From assembly GCF_002161215.1 (NCBI RefSeq), contig NZ_NFMB01000001.1:248001-312000 (forward strand): a stretch of 64,000 bases of DNA, in the 5' to 3' direction. Numbering within the stretch: position 1 is the stretch's first letter; each line of letters opens with the position of its first letter. The notes beneath the pieces are model-generated. The model was not told the DNA's origin and did no database searches. It saw only the letters and a list, made by a program, of their open reading frames with translations. This document shows, in pieces, positions 58,688 through 64,000 of the stretch. The position numbers and the translations under genes are program-made. Source of the stretch: Flavonifractor sp. An10 (GTDB lineage Bacteria > Bacillota > Clostridia > Oscillospirales > Oscillospiraceae).

Positions 58688-59050
58688 TTACACGGTCTCA
58701 TCCGGCGTGTCCTCCTGCCGGTGCTGGTCGAGGATCGTATCAATTATGGCCGCAATGAGCTTGCGCTCTTTCGGGGTACACTGCAGGAACAGGCGGGCCA
58801 GCCGCTCGCACTCATCATCCGCCTGCTGCTGTGAAGCGTAGATCACAGTGTTGGCAGACGCGCCCATACCCCGGATGAGCTTCACCAGTACATCGGCCTT
58901 TGGAATTTTTTCGCCCAATTCGATGGCTGCCAGATACCGTGAAGTGATGTCGGCCCGTTCAGCGGCTTGATCTCTTGTATAGCCGAGTCGCTCCCGCTCC
59001 GCACGCAGCTGCATGCCGCAGCCCTTGAATTCATCATTTGTTACCACCAA
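58688..59050 (-). CDS. XRE-family transcriptional regulator
   Basis: The start is TTG at 59050, with GGAGG 7 bp upstream. The 120-residue protein has an HTH_XRE domain (LRAERERLGYTRDQAAERADITSRYLAAIELGEKIPKADVL, about 15-60) and an acidic helical tail that probably dimerises. It may be the regulator of the neighbouring mobile-element remnant. Confidence 0.85.
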   Translation of the reverse strand: MVVTNDEFKGCGMQLRAERERLGYTRDQAAERADITSRYLAAIELGEKIPKADVLVKLIRGMGASANTVIYASQQQADDECERLARLFLQCTPKERKLIAAIIDTILDQHRQEDTPDETV

Positions 59051-59424
59051 TGGTTCACCTCCGACTCACATTCTATGTTGTGCAGAAATCAGGTGAAATG
59101 CTCCAATGGTGGCGGGATAATTGTTCCATTAGTTCATAGCACATGAGAGGTGGGAAGAGAATGAGAGCGGATATGCTGGTAGAGTAGCAAAATGGCTCAA
59201 TGCGCCGTACCGGTCGGAACAGTTGAAAAAAACCGGCATGACCGGCAGGCACTCTTTCCGCACCAACTATGAACCAATAGTTCTAAATTTTCGACACCAG
59301 ACCGCCAAGCAAGGAATTTGCTTGGCGGTTTTTATCATGTGTGGCAAAATCGCCGCCCACTTTCGGGGAAAGGAGCGAAAGGGGACGAAGAAACCGCCTC
59401 CGCGGGCAGGGAGGGGGTGATTAG
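59051..59424. other. 374-bp stretch without a gene, with a strong terminator
   Basis: The 12-bp stem ACCGCCAAGCAA / TTGCTTGGCGGT (59301-59312 with 59318-59329) followed by five T is a clear plus-strand terminator at 59301-59333. What it ends is not evident; the DNA before it (59200-59290) may be the tail of a lost mobile-element gene. No convincing promoter for the sigma gene was found. Confidence 0.6.
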
Positions 59425-59841
59425 ATGGAGACCACACAGGCCGCCCGGAGAAGAGTCCGTTACCAATTTGAGATCTTCTGCATGAAGATTATCGACGGGG
59501 AGCGGTGTGATTACTTCCGGCAACTGATGAAGAAGATGGAATGGGAGTCATCTTTTTCAGACTTATCGGAAGCCGTGCTGACGAATCTTTGCACCTTTGA
59601 CAGCGATCCAGCAGAGCAGTATATCTTCCACGTTTACGGTCATCAGATTCCAATCAAGAACGACCGGCTGGCAGAAATTCTCCTTGCGCTCGGCGATGAG
59701 GGATACAGCATCCTGCTGCTGTACTATTCTCTCCAACTCAAGGATCGTGAGATCGCTTCGCTCCTGGGCCTTTCCAGGTCTAAAATCCAGAAGGATCGGA
59801 AAGTTTTATTCGATGAATTGAGGAAACGGATGGTGGAGTAA
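59425..59841 (+). CDS. Sigma-70 region 4-like protein of mobile-element type
   Basis: The 138-residue protein ends with a sigma region 4 HTH (LGDEGYSILLLYYSLQLKDREIASLLGLSRSKIQKDRKVL). It corresponds in size, place and sequence type to the Tn916 Orf7-like sigma factors that precede an HTH_16 protein and an integrase. It follows GGGAGGGGGTGATT. It probably drove element functions. Confidence 0.82.
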   Translation: METTQAARRRVRYQFEIFCMKIIDGERCDYFRQLMKKMEWESSFSDLSEAVLTNLCTFDSDPAEQYIFHVYGHQIPIKNDRLAEILLALGDEGYSILLLYYSLQLKDREIASLLGLSRSKIQKDRKVLFDELRKRMVE

Positions 59842-59842
59842 G

Positions 59843-60091
59843 ATGAAAAGAAAAAGCAGTATCCCGGAGGAAAAACTGCTGCCCTATGAGACCATCTGCG
59901 CTGCAACCCGCGGTGACCCAGACGCAATGACGGAAGTGCTTCGGCACTTTGACGGTTACATATCGTATCAGGCCACCCGCATCTTCTACGATGAATACGG
60001 TCAGTCCTATCGCGGTGTGGATGCAGAGTTGAAACAGCGCATCCAGGACAAGCTGGTTGCCCGCATTATGGAGCGGTTCAGACCTGAGTAA
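59843..60091 (+). CDS. Helix-turn-helix protein (Tn916 Orf8-like, HTH_16)
   Basis: The 82-residue protein has the family pattern LLPYETICAATRGDPDAMTEVLRHFDGYI ... DAELKQRIQDKLVARIMERF. It starts 1 bp after the sigma gene. In Tn916-type elements the same pair lies just before xis and int; here no xis is visible before the recombinase. Confidence 0.82.
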   Translation: MKRKSSIPEEKLLPYETICAATRGDPDAMTEVLRHFDGYISYQATRIFYDEYGQSYRGVDAELKQRIQDKLVARIMERFRPE

Positions 60092-60165
60092 TTTTCCCCA
60101 TAGTCCCGGGGCAGGTATATGGCGTCCCCCCCATCTGCCTGCCCCGGGCATATCACGCACCATAA

Positions 60166-60270
60166 GATAAATTATGTTGCAAAACCGGCCTGTCATCGGT
60201 GTAATAGAGCAGGTGGATGCAACATAATTGATACGTCCGCCCGGAAATCTCAATGCGACATAATTTATGA
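60166..60270 (+). repeat. Three 16-bp repeats upstream of the recombinase gene (candidate recombination site)
   Basis: GATAAATTATGTTGCA (60166-60181) is inverted relative to TGCAACATAATTGATA (60218-60233) and TGCGACATAATTTATG (60254-60269). The first two are 36 bp apart, and the second and third are direct repeats with a 20-bp gap. An inverted core plus a direct accessory repeat beside a small tyrosine recombinase gene recalls the TnpI/IRS resolution site of Tn4430. The repeats also span the recombinase promoter. Confidence 0.6.
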
Positions 60271-60288
60271 GCCGAGGAGGACCAAAGG

Positions 60289-61125
60289 ATGCTGGATGGA
60301 TTTTGTGAATACCTGCGACAGCAGGGAAAGTCGGAGAACACAGTGAAGTCATACTGTCAGGGCGTAAAGGAGTATATGCGGTGGCACGAGGAGACTTTTG
60401 GGAAGCGGATGAAGATGCTCATCCGGGCCAATGTGCTGGACTACATCTCCTACCTGCGTACGGTAAAGGAACTGAACAACCGTTCGGTCAACGCAAAGCT
60501 AGCCAGTCTGCACAGCTTTAACCTCTACCTCATCTCGGCCGGCTACAAAACCGAGGTAGTCCTGACCAAGGAGGATTATCTCAAGGTGCAGACGGCCTAC
60601 GCCAGTCCCAGTACCGTGGATCGCGGGGAGGTGGAACGGTTTCGACAGGAGATTTTGGAGAACAACGGCATCCGCGACTATGCAATCGTCACCATTCTGG
60701 CTTATGCCGGCCTGCGGATCAGCGAGTGCCTGGAGTTGCGGATGGGGGACATCTCTCTGGCGGCCCGGGAGATCACGGTGCGTCACGGCAAGGGGGACAA
60801 GATGCGGGTGGTCTACTTCGGAAACAAGGTGGCAAATGCGGTGCGGGAGTATCTCAAAAGCCGTCCGGCAACGGAAAACCCCTATCTATTCCCCGGACGG
60901 GGGGATAGCCACCTTACCCGAGGCCAGGTCAACCGGATCTTCAATGCGCACTCCGCTTCCATCACGCCTCACACTCTCCGGCATTTCTTCTGCTCCAATG
61001 CTCTGGAGAATGGGTACAGCATCGGCGAGTTGGCAAACCAGGCGGGACATTCCAATGTCCATACCACTTTGCTCTATACCAACCCCACCAAGGAGAAGAT
61101 GAAGGAGAAGGCAAACTTGCTTTGA
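60289..61125 (+). CDS. Tyrosine recombinase/integrase
   Basis: The 278-residue protein has an N-terminal SAM-like core-binding domain (1-100) and a catalytic domain with Arg in AYAGLRISE, Lys in HGKGDK, the His-x-x-Arg box HTLRHFF, His in GHSNVHTT and the nucleophile Tyr in LLYTNP. The size and compact form are like XerD and TnpI. Three repeats lie immediately upstream, so it may act as a resolvase-type enzyme or an integrase of the remnant. Confidence 0.92.
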   Translation: MLDGFCEYLRQQGKSENTVKSYCQGVKEYMRWHEETFGKRMKMLIRANVLDYISYLRTVKELNNRSVNAKLASLHSFNLYLISAGYKTEVVLTKEDYLKVQTAYASPSTVDRGEVERFRQEILENNGIRDYAIVTILAYAGLRISECLELRMGDISLAAREITVRHGKGDKMRVVYFGNKVANAVREYLKSRPATENPYLFPGRGDSHLTRGQVNRIFNAHSASITPHTLRHFFCSNALENGYSIGELANQAGHSNVHTTLLYTNPTKEKMKEKANLL

Positions 61126-61141
61126 TTTTTGCAGCTCATAA

Positions 61142-61178
61142 TTCTGCATTGTAACTTTGTCCATGTTACAGTGCAGAA
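61142..61178 (+). other. Hairpin after the recombinase gene
   Basis: 14-bp stem with one mismatch, TTCTGCATTGTAAC / GTTACAGTGCAGAA (61142-61155 with 61165-61178), 16 bp after the recombinase stop, without a T tract. It could be a terminator-like end or an attachment/recombination arm. Confidence 0.5.
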
Positions 61179-61210
61179 AAGGATGTTGTAAAGGAGAAGG
61201 ATGTGCTAAG

Positions 61211-61606
61211 ATGTCTGATATTCTTTTTCGTGACAACGAGCACAGCGCATTTTATCGGGAACATTTGGAATCTGGCGTGGATCCATATTTCCGAGCACTG
61301 GTGTATCTGTTCGGCCTAACAGCGGAGACCCGCGAAAATTTCCCGCAGTGCTTTGATCAGGACACCCGAATGATTAAGCCTGAGGCCCTGAACGATGGGT
61401 GGCAGACTGGCGGCACTGCACGGGTCGTGCGGATGGCGTTCAACCTTTGGAATGGATGGTGCTACGAGACAGAGGAGGATGCGCAAGGAGGCCGGATTTC
61501 GGATGCCTTTACGCCAGACAACCTTTTCTGCTGTGAATTTGCCCCCTACTTTTATGAAGCTGTGAAATTGCGCTATCCCGAATATACGGGTGGCTCCCGG
61601 AAGTAA
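61211..61606 (+). CDS. DUF6075 family protein
   Basis: The ATG at 61211 follows GGAG. The 131-residue protein starts LFRDNEHSAFYREHLESG and contains PEALNDGWQTGGTARVVRMAFNLWNGW, the conserved block of this family, which is common on clostridial mobile elements. The function is unknown. Linkage to the recombinase and sigma/HTH pair supports a mobile origin. Confidence 0.7.
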   Translation: MSDILFRDNEHSAFYREHLESGVDPYFRALVYLFGLTAETRENFPQCFDQDTRMIKPEALNDGWQTGGTARVVRMAFNLWNGWCYETEEDAQGGRISDAFTPDNLFCCEFAPYFYEAVKLRYPEYTGGSRK

Positions 61607-61808
61607 GCACCCGGGGCGGCAAGAGTCCCCGCCGGGCTTGGAGCTTGGCGAGGACTTTTGTAGCCTTATCGGGGAAACCCATATTCCGCCGACGGGGCCG
61701 GGATTTGAACCTGATGTGAAAGTCGGATCGATTTATACCCGTGATATCCTTCGGACAATTTAGAACAGAAATAAGTCGGACTTTCTGACAATTTATCCGT
61801 TTTTTCGG

Positions 61809-61836
61809 TTGACTATTTGGGAGGTGATGATATACT
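61809..61836 (+). promoter_or_regulatory. Promoter of the AAA ATPase gene
   Basis: TTGACT (61809-61814), a 16-bp spacer and TATACT (61831-61836), 34 bp before the start codon. The 200 bp before it (61607-61808) contain no gene I can support. Confidence 0.6.
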
Positions 61837-61870
61837 GAAACTATCAATACAGTCAGGTAGGAGGGCGGAA

Positions 61871-63184
61871 ATGAAACGATTTGCGATAAATCGCCTGCAG
61901 GAGTGGAAAGAGGATCCCAACCGTCTGCCCATGATTATCCGCGGTGCACGGCAGGTCGGGAAAACTTGGCTCATGCAGGAATTCGGCCGCACTGCGTTTG
62001 AACGATGTGCCTATATCAATTTTGACCGCAATGAGCGGATGCAGCACCTGTTCTCCGGAGACTTTGATGTGGATCGAATCCTGCGGGGCCTTGCTATTGA
62101 AAGCGGAGTGGAGATTGACCCGGAAAGCACGCTGATTATCCTGGACGAGATCCAGGAAGTCCCGGCGGCGTTGCAAAGCCTCAAATACTTTTGCGAGGAT
62201 AAGCGGCACAGCTACTATATCCTTGCTGCCGGGTCTTTGCTGGGGATCGCTATGCACGAAGGGACATCCTTCCCCGTAGGGAAGGTAGACAGCATGGAGC
62301 TCTATCCGCTCTCCTTTACTGAATTTCTCTCCGCTACCGGCAATGAGCAGCTGCTTGCCCTCCTGGAACAGAGGGACTTTGAAATGATTACCGCGTTCCG
62401 GGACAAGTATATTGACTTGCTCAGAACCTATTACTATGTCGGTGGGATGCCGGCGGCGGTGAATGCCTATTTGCCCAAGCAGAATCTTGCTGCCGTACGC
62501 CGGGTGCAGCTGCGCCTGATTTCAGATTACGAGCAGGACTTTTCAAAACACGCACCGACGGCCGTCATTCCCCGCATCCGTATGGTGTGGGACGGCATTC
62601 CATCGCAGCTTGCAAAGGAGAATAAGAAATTCATTTATAGTGTCTTGCGGGAGGGGGCTCGAGCCAAGGACTTTGAGCTGGCCATCCAATGGCTAATCGA
62701 CTGCGGACTGTGCTGTAAGGTAGGCCGTGTTACCAAGGGCGCCGTTCCCCTGAAGGCGTACCAGGATATGCCCGCCTTCAAACTGTACCTGGTGGATGTG
62801 GGCCTGCTGGCGGCCATGACGGATCTGGACGCCAAGACGCTGCTCAATGGCAATGCAATCTTCACGGAGTTCAAAGGGGCGCTCACGGAGCAGTTTGTTT
62901 GCCAGCAGCTCATTTCAGACTTGGGTGCCACACCCTATTACTGGTCGGCGGAGAACTCTTCCGGCGAAGTGGACTTTGTACTACAGCACAGCGGGAGCGT
63001 GATTCCGCTGGAGGTCAAGGCGGAGGAGAACCTGCAGGCCAAGAGCCTGAAATACTTTGTCGCCAACAATGGGCTGCCATTTGGCGTCCGCACCTCCATG
63101 TCAGACTACCGTAAGCAGGATAAGCTCATCAATCTGCCTCTCTATGCGATTTCCCAGTTATGGGAGGTCTGCGACACATTTTGA
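61871..63184 (+). CDS. AAA ATPase with DUF4143 domain
   Basis: The ATG at 61871 follows GGAGGG. The 437-residue protein has Walker A GARQVGKTWL (about 26-35), Walker B LIILDEIQEVP (about 98-108), an AAGSLLG sensor, and a C-terminal DUF4143/DUF234-type domain with a nuclease-like EVDFVLQ...VIPLEVKA motif (Glu/Asp...Glu-x-Lys, PD-(D/E)xK-like). Such proteins are frequent, patchily distributed genes of unknown role, perhaps in DNA or defence functions. Confidence 0.88.
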   Translation: MKRFAINRLQEWKEDPNRLPMIIRGARQVGKTWLMQEFGRTAFERCAYINFDRNERMQHLFSGDFDVDRILRGLAIESGVEIDPESTLIILDEIQEVPAALQSLKYFCEDKRHSYYILAAGSLLGIAMHEGTSFPVGKVDSMELYPLSFTEFLSATGNEQLLALLEQRDFEMITAFRDKYIDLLRTYYYVGGMPAAVNAYLPKQNLAAVRRVQLRLISDYEQDFSKHAPTAVIPRIRMVWDGIPSQLAKENKKFIYSVLREGARAKDFELAIQWLIDCGLCCKVGRVTKGAVPLKAYQDMPAFKLYLVDVGLLAAMTDLDAKTLLNGNAIFTEFKGALTEQFVCQQLISDLGATPYYWSAENSSGEVDFVLQHSGSVIPLEVKAEENLQAKSLKYFVANNGLPFGVRTSMSDYRKQDKLINLPLYAISQLWEVCDTF

Positions 63185-63283
63185 TAAAACATACCGCGCA
63201 TGGGGCTATAGTTCCCATGCGCGGCATAACTCAATCATCTGAATTTGCTTTATACCGAAGATGCCTGTGAGGTGATGCGCATT

Positions 63284-63499
63284 ATGGAGAACGAAAACAG
63301 GGCAAATTTGCTGCGCGTCCATGAAGCGCTCCAAGAAAAGGGGTATAATCCAATCGGCCAGATCGTCGGGTATCTGTTGACTGAGGATCCAACATACATC
63401 ACAAATCATCTTGGCGCCCGCAAACTCATTCGGAAAATCGACCGATATCATTTGTTGGAAGATATTGTGGCGTGCTACTTTAACGGCCACGAGAAATGA
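63284..63499 (+). CDS. IreB/UPF0297-like small regulatory protein
   Basis: The ATG at 63284 follows GAGGTGATG; an in-frame TTG at 63245 gives 13 more residues without a good site. The 71-residue protein matches IreB in ALQEKGYNPIGQIVGYLLTEDPTYITNHLGARKLIRKI. IreB proteins are phosphorylated by the IreK kinase and control cell-envelope stress in enterococci. The N-terminal threonines phosphorylated in IreB are missing, and the usual alaS-ruvX neighbours are absent, so this may be an extra, accessory copy. Confidence 0.75.
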   Translation: MENENRANLLRVHEALQEKGYNPIGQIVGYLLTEDPTYITNHLGARKLIRKIDRYHLLEDIVACYFNGHEK

Positions 63500-63752
63500 A
63501 TCAGGCGGTTCCTTCTGGGCGGCATAGGTTACATATTTGAGGTGAAACATATTTCCTCGATATCTTTACAAAACCTTCATCTTCTGTTCCAGTTTTTGTA
63601 AACATTTTCACATCATGATGTGATACCATGTTATCGTCAGGAACAGGAAGCTGACGTGATAACTTTTCTTCTTTCTCCCTCTCTTCTTTACCAGGCAGAG
63701 CAGACCGGGCCCTGCCTGGATCAAAGATTCCGAAACCATCCAGGTTTCGTTT

Positions 63753-63777
63753 GCCGCCCGTAAGGGCGGCTTTTTTT
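63753..63777 (+). terminator. Rho-independent terminator without an obvious gene
   Basis: Stem GCCGCCC / GGGCGGC (63753-63759 with 63764-63770), loop GTAA, then seven T. It is 254 bp after the IreB-like gene and preceded by a second hairpin. Confidence 0.85.
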
Positions 63778-63967
63778 CGGACATATCCAAGTAAACACAT
63801 TTGTGCCGTGGAGAGCAGACGCTTCAAGGGAACTTTGTTCCTACGCCGATTAGTCTTCCGGGAAATAGACACCATCACCAATGAGGCCCCCGCAGTTCCA
63901 ACTAGAGATGTCCAGCGGCCTTATCCTATACAAAACAGACGGCACTCCTCTTGGAAAGCAAAAAATT

Positions 63968-63997
63968 CCGGGACCTACACAACAGTGTAGACCCCGG
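63968..63997 (-). terminator. Minus-strand terminator of a gene right of the window
   Basis: On the minus strand CCGGGGTCTACAC pairs with GTGTAGGTCCCGG (loop TGTT) and AATTTTTT follows. It implies a minus-strand gene ending just past the right edge. Confidence 0.8.
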
Positions 63998-64000
63998 AAA

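Larger units (their letters stand above)
63500..64000. other. 501-bp stretch without a supported gene
   Basis: It holds three hairpins: CGAAACC / GGTTTCG (63731-63749), then the strong terminator GCCGCCC / GGGCGGC with seven T (63753-63777), and a minus-strand terminator at 63968-63997. The first two together, with no gene before them, could be the 3' end of a small RNA or an attenuator. Open frames here cross the terminators and are not believed. Confidence 0.55.

Noticed and set aside
58399-58743. 114-codon minus frame overlapping the XRE gene end
   Set aside because: It runs through the 16-bp terminator hairpin and shows no ribosome-binding site or homology.
63501-63881. 126-codon minus frame and a 79-codon plus frame (63751-63990)
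   Set aside because: Both run across the double hairpin and terminator at 63731-63777; no ribosome-binding sites.
1-64000. CRISPR array, tRNA, rRNA, riboswitch, phage genes
   Set aside because: No regularly spaced repeats, no tRNA/rRNA sequence and no structural phage genes were recognised; riboswitch folds were not evident before any transporter operon.

Overview
The window looks like chromosome from a GC-rich anaerobic gut Firmicute, most likely a clostridium of the Oscillospiraceae type (Flavonifractor/Lawsonibacter/Intestinimonas-like). The grounds are strong GGAGG ribosome-binding sites with frequent GTG/TTG starts, families typical of that group (DUF3793, DUF6110, DUF6075, MptD-type ECF components, a Tn916-type sigma/HTH pair), and no aerobic respiratory genes. 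This placement is an inference. I saw no rRNA, tRNA or CRISPR array.

Layout. 1-3.5 kb: a Crp/Fnr regulator with an ABC importer (binding lipoprotein, permease, ATPase), and a divergent P-loop GTPase cut by the left edge. 3.5-9.6 kb, minus strand: DUF2249 protein, GNAT, small lipoprotein, methyltransferase, then a flavodoxin / DUF3793 / small membrane protein group and a thioredoxin reductase-like flavoprotein with AhpC. 9.7-16 kb: two more methyltransferases, a membrane protein, a copper-chaperone-like HMA protein, an AraC regulator, and a P-type metal ATPase preceded by DUF6110 and a 26-residue peptide.

16-54.6 kb is the core: five tandem pairs of fused TMD-NBD ABC half-transporters resembling the siderophore importers YbtP/YbtQ and IrtA/IrtB. 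They come with three TetR, two AraC and one LysR regulator, an MptD-EcfT-EcfAA module, a second broken MptD gene, a NikABCDE-like importer joined to a zinc deacylase and a MATE exporter, and a repeated cassette made of a short DtxR-type metal repressor, a hairpin, and a small winged-helix protein. One cassette copy is fused to a WYL protein, one winged-helix copy is frameshifted, and a further copy survives only as a fragment. No siderophore synthase is present, so uptake of foreign or gut-derived metallophores is the likeliest role.

An 18-bp inverted repeat of the form RGTTAG-N6-CTAACY recurs at nine clear and about three degraded sites, nearly always just downstream of a -10 box. It links the Crp/Fnr operon, the methyltransferases, AhpC, the ECF module and four of the five ABC pairs into one apparent regulon. 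The candidate regulators, the Crp/Fnr protein and the DtxR-type repressors, are both encoded here. The DtxR-type proteins carry the Cys-x-x-Glu-His metal-ligand pattern of iron-sensing DtxR, so iron is the likely signal.

54.6-64 kb is unrelated: Y-family DNA polymerase with a partner, an SRAP (YedK) protein, two unknown proteins, an XRE regulator, a mobile-element remnant (sigma factor, HTH protein, tyrosine recombinase with a repeat array resembling a recombination site, DUF6075), an AAA/DUF4143 ATPase, and an extra IreB-like protein.
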